In this document: piece after piece, positions 26,029-34,992 of the stretch
How the letters are laid out: each line of letters starts with the position of its first letter
Position numbering within the stretch: the first letter of the stretch is position 1
Assembly: GCA_944325335.1 (NCBI GenBank)
Contig: CALUZR010000003.1
Span: 35,889 to 99,888, forward strand
From: an uncultured Parabacteroides sp.
Lineage (GTDB): Bacteria; Bacteroidota; Bacteroidia; Bacteroidales; Tannerellaceae
Reading direction: 5' to 3'
Length of the DNA: 64,000 nt
Notes under the pieces: generated by a model
What the model saw: the letters and a program-made list of their open reading frames with translations, nothing else
Database searches by the model: none
Told to the model about the DNA's origin: nothing
Made by a program: the position numbers and the translations under genes

Positions 26029-29013
26029 CTATCGCCGTCGCATAATCCGGCGGAAATCCCGGACGATTTGCGTACCCATGTTGATGCGCGTGCTATCCAC
26101 CTTCCGGATTTCGACCGGCGTCACGGCGTCTTTATACTTGGCCTTGCCGATGCGGATCTTCATGTCGTCGAGCGTCCCGCTGATGTTCACCCCGGCTTTG
26201 AAAGGCAAAGGCGACTTCAGGATGGAGATATGGTAATCGAAGTTCATATTCAAATCCTGCGTTCCGCCCACAGCTGCCCGGTATCGGTCGATTTCAACCA
26301 GGAAAGGATAGACCGTCACATTGCCATCGTTCACGGTGATGTTGGCCGAAATATGGTCGAATACGTTCCGTTCCTTATTCTTGAACATCAATTTCTTCGA
26401 GATTTCGGCAAAGGTTTCGCCATCCATCAGCACCAGGCTATCGCCTTGCAGGTTGATAGCTGAACGGAGTGTCGGGATTTGGATGTTCAAAAGGGAATCG
26501 AGATCGGACTCGGCGGCCGCATCGAAGTTGACATATCCCTTGAAAGAGCGCAACATCGGCACCATCGTATCCAATGCCGGGATGAAATCAACCAACTTCC
26601 CGATATTGATGTCCTTTAACCGGATATCAAATCCGACGTAACCTTTCTCTTTTTTAGCGGCTTGATACACCAAAGTGGATTTCATCTTCGCCCCATCCAA
26701 ACCGACCATGCTCAATTCCTTCAGGTGCATCGCCTGGTTGCGAATATCTATAGCGCCATGGACATGCTCGAACAACATCCGGCCGTAGCGTACCCGTTTC
26801 AAATTGGTTTGGAGTTCGAAATCCCATGTGGGCGGGATGACGAAGAGGCTCAGCGTGGTCTCGGTCGTATCGATTGCTTCTACCTCTATCGAGTCGCCCG
26901 GTGTCGCAAAAGCACGGAGGAGCTGGTTGCAATTGAGGTTGTTCGACGAAATCTCCAAATTCGCCTTCAATACCGAATGGGTCTTTAATGCCCGATACAA
27001 ATCATGAACCGAACCGCTGGCCGTAATGTCTGAACGGCCGATACGCATGGTGGCATTCCGGAGCGCTATCTGGCGGTTTCCTACGGTCAAAGCCGTCTTT
27101 TCCATCATGACCGGCAATGCCAGTTGGGGCGTACGGAGCTTCAATCGGTTAAATCCAATGATGCCTTTCGGAATCCAGATCGAATCGCGCACTTGTTCAG
27201 CCTCGACGGCAAATCCGGCTTTGTTCATTCCGGCATTCAAATCGCTCATTCGGCAGAAGAACGTATCGGCTTGGAGGGAAAGATTCACCTTCGGACGAAG
27301 CGGATTGCGCTCGGTCGGTTGGAGACGTACATTAACTGTTGTCTTCTTGCAAAAGACTTTCATCGTATCGGTCATGGAGGCTTTGAGGCGGTCCATGGTC
27401 ATGCGGCATTCCAAATCAACGATACGTGTGGTGTCCTGCGGGTTGGTTGTCTTGACTTGTGCCGTGAACTTGTCAAGGGCGGCATCTATCTCTCCGTAAT
27501 GAAGTTTCAATTGGCGGATTTCTCCTTTAGCTCCTAACGATTCATTGCCGAAGAAGCCCAGCGAAGCATCGCCCGTGAACTCGAAATCGCGCACCGAATC
27601 GCGCAGGGCCAGTCCTTCCATGTTCAGCTTTCCGCCTATTTTGATTCGTCCCAAGTCTTTATTCTTGATAGAGGAAAGTTTGCATTTCAGGCGGATATCG
27701 GCATCCATCTTCCCTTCTATCCGCACGCCTTCCTGGAGTGGGAAGGTTTGGGCGAGGGCGGTCATGTCGATAGTTGACTTCGTATTTAGCGTAATGCGCG
27801 GATCTCCTAATAAATCTTCCACCAATGCATCGGCCAAGATGTCGGTATGCGCGCCTTGGAAGTGGAATATCTTCAGGTCGGCAAACGAGGACTGGCGGCG
27901 CATGAGATCCAATTCCCCATAGAAATCAGCCGTAAAGTTATCGATTCCATACGGAAGCCGGTCGTACTTCGCCGAGGCTTCGTTGATTTGCACCTTGAGC
28001 GTGGCCAAGGGCATTTGCTTTTTCCCGTACAATCCTTTGAGCGTACCTTCGAGCTTCACTTCGCCTTGGGCGGAAACGGATTCTTTCTTCAGGATAGATT
28101 CCGGAATCATGGCGAGTACCGTCTCGAGCGAAGGAGCATGAAGTCCGTATTTCAAGTCCACGTCCAAGGCTTTCTGGAGGGTATCGCGCCGGATCTTCCC
28201 ATTAATATCCAAATCGATGCCATTGACCGTCAGCCGCGTATCTTTCAATGCCAAGAGATGCAACCGGCGAATCATGGCAATCTTCGTATTAATGCGTGTC
28301 GACATGCGATGGAGCAGGAGTTGCCCGTCTTGCCAAAAGATGACGTTCTTATTATCGAACTCCAATCCCAAGAGCGAGCGCCCTTTGTGAAGCGAGGCAC
28401 GAAGCTGGAGGTTCGCGTCGTCGAGGCGGGCGTAAAGGTGCGTATTCCTATCGTCGAACGTTAGGTTGGTGTGCCGGAAAGCAATACGCCGGATGTCGAT
28501 ACCGCCTGGAAGCGTGAAAGAGGTCGTATCGGTGGGCGCTTTCTCCGTCGTGTCGCTCGGCGCTATATCCCAATTCGAAATGCCTTCCGGACTGGTATAG
28601 GCATAAACCGAAACGCTGTCCAGGAGCAGGTAATGCAGGCTTATCTTCTGCTTTTCGAAGTAATCGATGGGATTGACCACGAGGACGCACTTCTTGAATG
28701 CGAGAAGCGAATCGGTCTTCTGCCAAAGCGTATCGCGGATCGCCTTCGAAACCAGCGTTCCGTCCGTTAGTTTCAGTCCGAACCGCGGGAAGGTCGAGAA
28801 GAATGTCAATTCTACGCTCTGCATGTCCAGCTTCGCATCCAGCGTCTTGTTCGCCGTACTGACCACCACGGGCGTCAATCGTTCGGGCGTAAATATGAAA
28901 TGGATGGCAAAAGCGATGCCCGCTATTATAATAAGGAATAGGGAGAGGAGAGAAATAGCGGTTATCTTGATTGTCTTTTTAATCGTCTTGTTCATGTCCG
29001 TTTTGCTTTTCAT
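26029..29013 (-). CDS. AsmA-like family envelope protein
   Basis: About 994 residues. A single N-terminal membrane anchor (ITAISLLSLFLIIIAGIAFAIHFIF) is followed by the AsmA-type start TPERLTPVVVSTANKTLDAKLDMQSVELTFFSTFPRFGLKLTDG. The remainder is a long repetitive beta structure ending in IRIGKAKYKDAVTPVEIRKVDSTRINMGTQIVRDFRRIMRRR. AsmA-like proteins are members of the repeating beta-groove bridge family thought to move phospholipids to the outer membrane or aid its assembly. The promoter core at 29024-29031 lies inside the longer in-frame reading, so I start at 29013 (MKSKTDMNK); 28995 is also possible. Confidence 0.85.
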   Translation of the reverse strand: MKSKTDMNKTIKKTIKITAISLLSLFLIIIAGIAFAIHFIFTPERLTPVVVSTANKTLDAKLDMQSVELTFFSTFPRFGLKLTDGTLVSKAIRDTLWQKTDSLLAFKKCVLVVNPIDYFEKQKISLHYLLLDSVSVYAYTSPEGISNWDIAPSDTTEKAPTDTTSFTLPGGIDIRRIAFRHTNLTFDDRNTHLYARLDDANLQLRASLHKGRSLLGLEFDNKNVIFWQDGQLLLHRMSTRINTKIAMIRRLHLLALKDTRLTVNGIDLDINGKIRRDTLQKALDVDLKYGLHAPSLETVLAMIPESILKKESVSAQGEVKLEGTLKGLYGKKQMPLATLKVQINEASAKYDRLPYGIDNFTADFYGELDLMRRQSSFADLKIFHFQGAHTDILADALVEDLLGDPRITLNTKSTIDMTALAQTFPLQEGVRIEGKMDADIRLKCKLSSIKNKDLGRIKIGGKLNMEGLALRDSVRDFEFTGDASLGFFGNESLGAKGEIRQLKLHYGEIDAALDKFTAQVKTTNPQDTTRIVDLECRMTMDRLKASMTDTMKVFCKKTTVNVRLQPTERNPLRPKVNLSLQADTFFCRMSDLNAGMNKAGFAVEAEQVRDSIWIPKGIIGFNRLKLRTPQLALPVMMEKTALTVGNRQIALRNATMRIGRSDITASGSVHDLYRALKTHSVLKANLEISSNNLNCNQLLRAFATPGDSIEVEAIDTTETTLSLFVIPPTWDFELQTNLKRVRYGRMLFEHVHGAIDIRNQAMHLKELSMVGLDGAKMKSTLVYQAAKKEKGYVGFDIRLKDINIGKLVDFIPALDTMVPMLRSFKGYVNFDAAAESDLDSLLNIQIPTLRSAINLQGDSLVLMDGETFAEISKKLMFKNKERNVFDHISANITVNDGNVTVYPFLVEIDRYRAAVGGTQDLNMNFDYHISILKSPLPFKAGVNISGTLDDMKIRIGKAKYKDAVTPVEIRKVDSTRINMGTQIVRDFRRIMRRR

Positions 29014-29023
29014 TTTTCCACTC

Positions 29024-29031
29024 CAAAGGTA
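29024..29031 (-). promoter_or_regulatory. -7 promoter core for the AsmA-like gene
   Basis: TACCTTTG on the minus strand, 10 bp upstream of the chosen start. The phased element at 29177-29248 lies about 150 bp further upstream. Confidence 0.55.
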
Positions 29032-29101
29032 GCGATAAATCGGATGCATTGTACCCTAAAAAGGCAGAAAAAGTCAACCTATTTTTCCAATCCGGGGTAG
29101 A

Positions 29102-29310
29102 AAACCCGGTTCATACCAACCAAAACTTCGAAACCCGGCGTGAAAACTTCCAAAACCGCCTATGATTTCTTTACGCATCGCCGATATTTCTTTATCTTTA
29201 GGCTAAAGATATACAAATATCGACGATACTTGTGCAAATATCGTCGATATTTATAGAATGGTTCGTTATCTTTCCAAGTTTTCTCGCCTTGATTGGAAGT
29301 TTTGCCGGGT
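29102..29310. repeat. Phased ATCGWCGAT element (copy a) with flanking inverted repeats
   Basis: ATCGCCGAT at 29177, ATCGACGAT at 29219 and ATCGTCGAT at 29240: spacings 42 and 21 bp. The stem TATCTTTAGGCTAAAGATA (29193-29211) lies in the 42-bp interval. Outside, AAAACTTC words at 29122 and 29143 are 21 bp apart, and CCCGGCGTGAAAACTTCCAA-like sequence on the left recurs inverted on the right (TTGGAAGTTTTGCCGGGTG, about 29293-29311). It is in reverse orientation to the copies at 37.8 and 48.2 kb. Confidence 0.85.
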
Positions 29311-29315
29311 GTTTT

Positions 29316-30194
29316 TTACTTTAATAAAGGCAATTGGTGTAACATCTCTTGGATGCGGATAGCGGTACGAGGCATAGGTTCTGCCACGGTCAAACCAACG
29401 ATTTCCTTTTCTTGTGCTATGTCGTTAATCACGCGTACTACTTCTTTGATTTTCATTCCATTCGGAACTACGCCCACGGCGGCGATGATTTCCGCAGGGT
29501 CGAGCACATCCATGTCGAAATGTACCATTACTTTCGACGCACCACAGGACGCTAACCACGCACGTATGGCGTCACTATTCTCCTGCACCTCTTCAGGTGT
29601 AAGATGCTTAATGCCATATTCTTTCTGTCTTTTCTTGATTTCCTCCCGCTCCCAATCGCGAAGGCCGACAAAGAGTATCTTAGCCGGATCTACTTTGGCG
29701 GGTAATTCCGAAATGATTTGCTTATCGCCCAAGCCCATACAAGCTGATACCGCCATCGCATGATAGCCTGCGTAAACATCGCCAGGCAAGGTAATGTCCG
29801 GATGTGCGTCGATCCAAACCATTGCCACATCGCCTTTATATTTGGCCGAAAGGTAAGTGAAGGGTACGACGCTTACCGAACATTCTCCACCCAGTGTTAC
29901 AATCTTGTCGGGATTCTGAATATTCAGGATGTCTAAAGCAGCCTTCGTTTGTGCGAGGATAGCGTCCTTGTCTAATATTCCGTCTGTTACCTTCCTTTCT
30001 GCAATATCTATTGTGATCGGGACGGCGAATGTTTCCTGTCCGTTATCTGGTGCAAGGAAATTCAATAATTGTGCCCCAAGATAATATCCCCTTGAAGCCA
30101 GTTCAGGGTCTTTTATTTCTGTGATCCATTGGGATATATTCCCGCCTTGCCATTGCGGATATACGAGCCGGATTGTTTTTGTTTGATGTTCCAT
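29316..30194 (-). CDS. Arginase/agmatinase-family protein with altered first metal motif
   Basis: About 292 residues from MEHQTKTIRLVYPQWQGG. The arginase/ureohydrolase fold is shown by IVTLGGECSVSVVPF near 90, MVWIDAHPDITLPG near 115 and VMVHFDMDVLDP near 220. The last two match the manganese-binding DAHxD and DxDxxDP patterns. The first, normally GGDHS with a His ligand, reads GGECS, so one classical Mn ligand is replaced by Cys. The substrate therefore cannot be assigned; arginine, agmatine or formimidoglutamate are not safe guesses. The promoter at 30221-30228 rules out the longer start at 30239. It stands alone. Confidence 0.8.
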   Translation of the reverse strand: MEHQTKTIRLVYPQWQGGNISQWITEIKDPELASRGYYLGAQLLNFLAPDNGQETFAVPITIDIAERKVTDGILDKDAILAQTKAALDILNIQNPDKIVTLGGECSVSVVPFTYLSAKYKGDVAMVWIDAHPDITLPGDVYAGYHAMAVSACMGLGDKQIISELPAKVDPAKILFVGLRDWEREEIKKRQKEYGIKHLTPEEVQENSDAIRAWLASCGASKVMVHFDMDVLDPAEIIAAVGVVPNGMKIKEVVRVINDIAQEKEIVGLTVAEPMPRTAIRIQEMLHQLPLLK

Positions 30195-30220
30195 CTTTTT
30201 ATTGCTTTTAGATTTGATTG

Positions 30221-30228
30221 CAAAGATA
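30221..30228 (-). promoter_or_regulatory. -7 promoter core for the arginase-family gene
   Basis: TATCTTTG on the minus strand, 26 bp before the start at 30194. Confidence 0.6.
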
Positions 30229-30292
30229 CATTCATGCAATGGTTTCTGAATCCATTTCCTCTATTTTTTGTCTGAATTATTTCCCACAAACG

Positions 30293-30323
30293 CTTGCCAT
30301 ATCAAAAGGAAATATTACCTTTG
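30293..30323 (+). promoter_or_regulatory. Promoter for rpsP
   Basis: CTTG (30293-30296), 19-bp spacer, TACCTTTG (30316-30323). It shows that the in-frame ATG at 30268 is not the start. Confidence 0.7.
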
Positions 30324-30369
30324 CACCCGAAAATCAAATACAAAAAGCTTATTAAATTATTATTTCAAA

Positions 30370-30924
30370 ATGGCAACAAAAATTAGATTGCAAAGACACG
30401 GTCGTAAGGGTTATGCCTTTTATCAGATCGTAGTCGCAGACAGCAGGGCTCCACGTGATGGAAAGTTTATTGAGAGGATAGGTTCTTATAATCCGAACAC
30501 TAATCCTGCTACAGTAGATTTGAAATTTGACAGAGCGTTGTATTGGATGCAGGTGGGTGCACAACCTACGGATACGGTTCGTAATATCCTTTCTCGCGAA
30601 GGCGTTTGCTTGAAGAAGCACTTGCTGGAAGGCGTAAAGAAGGGTGCGTTCGACGAAGCTAAGGCTGAAGAGAAGTTCCAAGCTTGGAAGCAAACGAAGC
30701 AAGCCGCTTTGGATGCTATCCGCACGAAGGATGCTGATGCCGTAAAAGCCGTGAAGAGTGCTCGTCTGGAAGCTGAAAAGGAAGTAAACAAGGTGAAAGC
30801 CGAAGCATTAGCTCAGAAGCGTGCTGAAAAGGCTGCCGCTGAAGCAGCTAAGCAAGCTGAAGCCGCTGCTGAAAATGCAGAAAATGCTCCTGCAGAAGAA
30901 GCTCCAGCTCAAAGTGCAGAATAA
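30370..30924 (+). CDS. rpsP: 30S ribosomal protein S16
   Basis: 184 residues from [42 protein letters not shown], the conserved S16 core (about 80 residues) that helps assemble the 5' domain of 16S rRNA. The tail from about residue 100 is an Ala/Glu/Lys-rich helix ending in [19 protein letters not shown], an extension usual in Bacteroidetes but absent in E. coli. The start follows the promoter at 30316 and a leader of about 40 nt. A strong terminator follows the stop, so radA is likely transcribed separately or by read-through. Confidence 0.97.
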   Translation: MATKIRLQRHGRKGYAFYQIVVADSRAPRDGKFIERIGSYNPNTNPATVDLKFDRALYWMQVGAQPTDTVRNILSREGVCLKKHLLEGVKKGAFDEAKAEEKFQAWKQTKQAALDAIRTKDADAVKAVKSARLEAEKEVNKVKAEALAQKRAEKAAAEAAKQAEAAAENAENAPAEEAPAQSAE

Positions 30925-30947
30925 TTCTCACGAACTAAAAGAAATGG

Positions 30948-30984
30948 AAAGCTGCCTCTCCAACGAAAAGGGGCGGCTTTTTTT
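30948..30984 (+). terminator. Intrinsic terminator after rpsP
   Basis: AAAGCTGCC (30948-30956) pairs with GGCGGCTTT (30972-30980) with one G-U, then the T-run to 30984. Confidence 0.85.
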
Positions 30985-30998
30985 ATCGAATAAAAAGG

Positions 30999-32396
30999 AT
31001 GGCAAAGACGAAGACGGTATATGTATGCTCGAATTGCGGGGCGGATTCTCCGAAATGGTTGGGCAAATGTCCGAATTGCGGGGAATGGAATACGTATGTA
31101 GAGGAAGTTGTGGCCAAAGAAACGCCTGCCATGCGACGTTTCCCTTCCTCGGGTATAGGCGGGAAAGAGGCTTCACGCCCGACGCTTCTTCGCGACATTA
31201 CGGCGGAAAAGGAAGAGCGGCTCGATTTGCAGGATGCTGAATTGAATCGTGTCTTAGGCGGAGGACTGGTGAAAGGTTCACTTGTATTGATAGGCGGCGA
31301 GCCGGGCATCGGGAAGTCGACGCTGGTATTGCAAACCGTCTTGAAACTATCGGATCGGAAAGTCCTTTACGTCTCGGGCGAAGAGAGCAGTCGCCAGCTT
31401 AAGATGCGTGCCGAACGCTTGGCGAAGAAGAATGGAATCCCGGTGGAAGACATTGATTCGCTCTTCATTCTTTGCGAAACGAATCTGGAGCAGATATTAG
31501 CACAGGCCGCAAACGTACGTCCAGATGTGATGATCATCGATTCGATTCAAACCATCGCTACGGAGCTGGCGGAATCCTCTCCAGGCAGCATCACCCAAGT
31601 ACGCGAATGCAGTGCTGCCCTTTTGAAGTTTGCCAAAGAGAGTGGGACGCCTGTCCTCCTCATTGGACATATTAATAAGGAAGGGAGCATAGCCGGGCCA
31701 AAGGTATTGGAACATATCGTGGATACGGTCCTACAGTTCGAGGGCGATCCTCACAATATGTACCGTATCCTTCGAAGCATTAAGAACCGTTTTGGAAGTA
31801 CGGCCGAATTGGGCATCTACGAAATGCGGCAGGAAGGATTGCGTGAAGTAAGCAATCCCTCGGAGTTATTATTGACCCAAAACCACGAAGGATTGAGTGG
31901 CGTGGCAATCGCGGCGGCTATCGAAGGTATCCGTCCCTTCTTGATCGAGACCCAAGCTTTGGTCAGCTCTGCCGTCTACGGGACGCCCCAGCGTAGTGCG
32001 ATAGGCTTCGATATCCGGCGCATGAACATGCTTCTCGCTGTCCTTGAGAAGCGTGCCGGCTTTAAGCTCGCGCAGAAGGATGTTTTCTTGAATATTGCCG
32101 GCGGACTGAAGGTGAACGACCCGGCAATCGACCTCTCTGTCCTCAGCGCGGTACTCTCTTCCAGCTTGGATATCACGATTGAGCCGGGCATCTGCATGGC
32201 GGGTGAAGTGGGTTTATCGGGCGAAATCCGTCCGGTGAACCGTATCGAACAGCGCATCTTGGAAGCCGAAAAGCTCGGCTTTACGCGCATATTGATTCCC
32301 CATAATAACCTGAAAGGATTTGACACGTCCCGGTGCCAAATCCAGATTGTGCAAGCACGCAAGGTGGAGGAAGCATTCCGCCAACTGTTTGGCTAA
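30999..32396 (+). CDS. radA: DNA repair protein RadA (Sms)
   Basis: 465 residues. A RecA-like hexameric ATPase that drives branch migration in recombination. The N-terminal zinc finger reads CSNCGADSPKWLGKCPNCGEW (four Cys at 10-29). Walker A is GGEPGIGKST near 98, followed by VLYVSGEES, and Walker B-like DVMIIDSIQT near 175. The RadA-specific KNRFG motif appears in SIKNRFGSTAELGIYEM near 260. The C-terminal third is the Lon-like domain, with DVFLNIAGGLKVNDPAIDLSVLSAVLSS. It starts 15 bp after the rpsP terminator and lies 23 bp upstream of the FAD oxidoreductase. Confidence 0.97.
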   Translation: MAKTKTVYVCSNCGADSPKWLGKCPNCGEWNTYVEEVVAKETPAMRRFPSSGIGGKEASRPTLLRDITAEKEERLDLQDAELNRVLGGGLVKGSLVLIGGEPGIGKSTLVLQTVLKLSDRKVLYVSGEESSRQLKMRAERLAKKNGIPVEDIDSLFILCETNLEQILAQAANVRPDVMIIDSIQTIATELAESSPGSITQVRECSAALLKFAKESGTPVLLIGHINKEGSIAGPKVLEHIVDTVLQFEGDPHNMYRILRSIKNRFGSTAELGIYEMRQEGLREVSNPSELLLTQNHEGLSGVAIAAAIEGIRPFLIETQALVSSAVYGTPQRSAIGFDIRRMNMLLAVLEKRAGFKLAQKDVFLNIAGGLKVNDPAIDLSVLSAVLSSSLDITIEPGICMAGEVGLSGEIRPVNRIEQRILEAEKLGFTRILIPHNNLKGFDTSRCQIQIVQARKVEEAFRQLFG

Positions 32397-32419
32397 TCCA
32401 GTTTTAGAAAAGAATAAGC

Positions 32420-33985
32420 ATGATACAAGAGATACAACTTCGGCTTCTTCCTGAAGAGGCAGCTAATGAGCAGTCCCTCAAAGTGGCGTTGATGCGCGAA
32501 ACAGGTCTGAAGGCGGACGACATCCAGGCGGTGCGCGTCTTGAAGCGTTCCATCGATGCCCGCCAGCGGACAGTGTTTGTCAACCTGAAAGTACGCGTTT
32601 TCGTACACGAATTACCTACCGAACAAGAGTTTGAACCAGTAGAATATCCGGACGTGTCGGGGGGAAAAGCGGTTATCGTCGTCGGGGCGGGGCCGGGTGG
32701 GCTGTTTGCGGCGTTACGATTGATTGAGCTGGGCTTCCGGCCGATTGTCATCGAACGGGGAAAGGATGTCCGTGAGCGCAAGAGGGATATCGCCCGCATC
32801 TCCCGCGAGCAGGCAGTCGATCCGGAGTCGAACTATAGCTTCGGCGAGGGCGGCGCTGGCGCTTACTCGGATGGCAAGCTCTATACCAGGAGCAAAAAGC
32901 GAGGCTCGGTCGAGAAAATCCTCCGGGTTTTCTGCCAGCATGGCGCGAGTCCCTCGATTATGGTAGATGCCCATCCGCATATCGGTACAGACAAGTTGCC
33001 CCGCGTCATCGAAAACATGCGGGCGCAGATTTTACGGTCGGGTGGGGAAGTGCATTTCCAAACCCGCATGGACCGCCTCCTCTTCCGCGAGGGAAAGGAG
33101 GAAGTGGCAGGCGTCGAGACGAATACGGGGCAATGTTTCTATGGACCGGTCATTCTTGCGACGGGCCACTCGGCACGCGATGTCTACCGGTATCTGTGGA
33201 ACTCTCGCATCGCCCTCGAGGCTAAAGGAATCGCCGTGGGAGTCAGGCTGGAACATCCGCAAGCGCTCATCGACCGGATTCAGTATCACCGGCCGGATGC
33301 ACGACGGTACCTCTCCGCGGCGGAGTATAGCTTTGTGGCCCAGTCGGGCGGGCGCGGCGTATATAGCTTTTGCATGTGCCCCGGCGGGTTCATCGTCCCG
33401 GCGGCGAGCGGTCCGGAACAGATTGTAGTCAACGGCATGTCGCCTTCGACGCGTGGTTCTCGTTGGGCCAATTCGGGAATGGTCGTCGAGCTTCATCCTG
33501 AGGATGTTCCTTCCATCTTTCCCGAAATTCCAACCTCTTCGCCCCTTTGTGTCCTGCAGCTGCAAGAAGAGTTGGAGCGGATGTGCTGGATGAACGGCCA
33601 TCGGCAAGTGGCACCAGCCCAGCGGATGGATGATTTTGTTCGCGGGCGTCTCTCCTCGGATTTGCCGAAAAGTTCCTACACGCCTGGTGTGCTTTCCTCG
33701 CCCCTTCACCATTGGATACCCGAGTTCATCACGAACCGTTTGCGCGAGGGTTTCCTCCGGTTTGGCAAGACATCGCGCGGTTTCCTCACCCATGAAGCCT
33801 TGATGGTTGCCGCAGAGACGCGTACATCTTCTCCGGTGCGCATCCTTCGGGGTAATAATTTGCAGCATGTCGTCGTGCGCGGACTGTTCCCTTGCGGCGA
33901 AGGGGCAGGATATGCCGGTGGCATTGTGTCGGCCGCAATCGATGGTGAACGGTGCGCCGAGAGCGTAGCGGCGTTCCTTTCCTAA
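32420..33985 (+). CDS. FAD-dependent oxidoreductase (COG2509-type)
   Basis: 521 residues. A Rossmann FAD-binding site, VIVVGAGPGGLFAALRLIELGFRPIVIERG, begins near residue 89, after an N-terminal domain (MIQEIQLRLLPEEAANEQSLKVALM) characteristic of this uncharacterised dehydrogenase group. Other family blocks are NYSFGEGGAGAYSDGKLYTRSKKRG near 138, HPHIGTDKLPRVIENMR near 180 and the closing FPCGEGAGYAGGIVSAAIDG that completes FAD binding. The natural substrate is not known. It may be co-transcribed with radA. The 3' side is a 41-bp repeat array shared with a convergent SDR gene. Confidence 0.88.
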   Translation: MIQEIQLRLLPEEAANEQSLKVALMRETGLKADDIQAVRVLKRSIDARQRTVFVNLKVRVFVHELPTEQEFEPVEYPDVSGGKAVIVVGAGPGGLFAALRLIELGFRPIVIERGKDVRERKRDIARISREQAVDPESNYSFGEGGAGAYSDGKLYTRSKKRGSVEKILRVFCQHGASPSIMVDAHPHIGTDKLPRVIENMRAQILRSGGEVHFQTRMDRLLFREGKEEVAGVETNTGQCFYGPVILATGHSARDVYRYLWNSRIALEAKGIAVGVRLEHPQALIDRIQYHRPDARRYLSAAEYSFVAQSGGRGVYSFCMCPGGFIVPAASGPEQIVVNGMSPSTRGSRWANSGMVVELHPEDVPSIFPEIPTSSPLCVLQLQEELERMCWMNGHRQVAPAQRMDDFVRGRLSSDLPKSSYTPGVLSSPLHHWIPEFITNRLREGFLRFGKTSRGFLTHEALMVAAETRTSSPVRILRGNNLQHVVVRGLFPCGEGAGYAGGIVSAAIDGERCAESVAAFLS

Positions 33986-34052
33986 TAATCAATCCTGATT
34001 TTCTCCTATTTTCTCTTTATTTTATTACGCAATAACTTTCTAAAGGCTTTAG

Positions 34053-34216
34053 AAACCGTCGCTGGGTCCAGCGGGACTTTCGGAATCCTTCCGAAACCGT
34101 CGCTGGGTCCAGTGGGACTTTCGGAACCCTTCCGAAACTGTCGCTGGAGCCAGCGAGACTTTCAAAACCCTTCCGAAACCTTCGCTGGAGCCAGCGGGAC
34201 CTTCGGAACCCTTCCG
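34053..34216. repeat. Intergenic array, four 41-bp units
   Basis: Units start at 34053, 34094, 34135 and 34176, each exactly 41 bp, with a partial fifth. Every unit has two perfect or near-perfect inverted repeats: CGCTGGGTCCAGCG and TTCGGAATCCTTCCGAA (variants). It is the only array of this type that lies between convergent genes. It fills most of the 281-bp gap; no T-run terminator was seen. Confidence 0.92.
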
Positions 34217-34266
34217 AAACTATTTTCCAAAAGAAGTTTGAGGTACAAGAAAAGGGGTGGATAAGC

Positions 34267-34992
34267 TTAATTGTGGATAGGAAGCCGTTCCCAAAGCCAA
34301 GAAGGAATGAGCCGCCAAAAGAATACGAGGAAGCGGTACCGGCAGTCGATAATTAGCCGGCGGTGTTTATGCAGGATGGCATGGTAGATGTCGCGGGCCA
34401 CGCGTTCGGGACGCATGAGCATCGGATAGTTTCCGCCACGGAGTAGATCGGTATCAACGAAGCCGGGACGGATATCCGTGATATGAATGGAAAGGTGCTG
34501 CAGGTTTGCCAATTGTGCAAGCGCTTCCAAGTAACAATTCTGGAAGCATTTTGTGGCGGAATAGGAGGGAGCGACGCCTAATCCCTTTGTCCCCGCGATG
34601 GAACTGACGGCGGCAATATGGCCTTTGCCTTGGGCGTGGAAATACTCCCATGCTGCGCAGACGAGCCGCGTAAAGCCTTCGCCATTCGTGCGGACGGTAG
34701 CCAGCTCAATGTCCGGACGAAGTTCCGCGTTTTGGTTGCCGATTCCTGAACAAAGCAGAAAGACGTCCATGCCCTGCATTGCATGTACCAAAGATAGGAG
34801 ATGGGCTGGCGCATCCGGCTCGGTGACGTCTATCGGCTCGGAAAAGACGCGGTCCGGCGCGAGGCGACGGAGTTCCTCCAGTTTCTCCATGCGGCGGCCG
34901 GCAACACCGACGGTCCACCCCTTTTCAATGAAGAGATGGGCCGTTGCACGTCCGATGCCCGACGTGGCGCCTACAATCACGATGCGTTTCAT
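34267..34992 (-). CDS. Short-chain dehydrogenase/reductase, possible 3-ketosphinganine reductase
   Basis: 241 residues from MKRIVIVGATSGIGRATAHLF, the NAD(P) TGxxxGIG site. Catalytic residues are Ser in AAVSSIAG near 139 and the Tyr-x-x-x-Lys of PSYSATKCF near 152. The C-terminus is hydrophobic and aromatic (CRYRFLVFFWRLIPSWLWERL), like a membrane-association segment. Its ATG overlaps the PAP2/AUR1-like stop by 4 bp, so it belongs to the lipid cluster. Together with the membrane tail this suggests a lipid substrate such as 3-ketosphinganine, but that is inference; SDR specificity cannot be read directly. Confidence 0.75.
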   Translation of the reverse strand: MKRIVIVGATSGIGRATAHLFIEKGWTVGVAGRRMEKLEELRRLAPDRVFSEPIDVTEPDAPAHLLSLVHAMQGMDVFLLCSGIGNQNAELRPDIELATVRTNGEGFTRLVCAAWEYFHAQGKGHIAAVSSIAGTKGLGVAPSYSATKCFQNCYLEALAQLANLQHLSIHITDIRPGFVDTDLLRGGNYPMLMRPERVARDIYHAILHKHRRLIIDCRYRFLVFFWRLIPSWLWERLPIHN

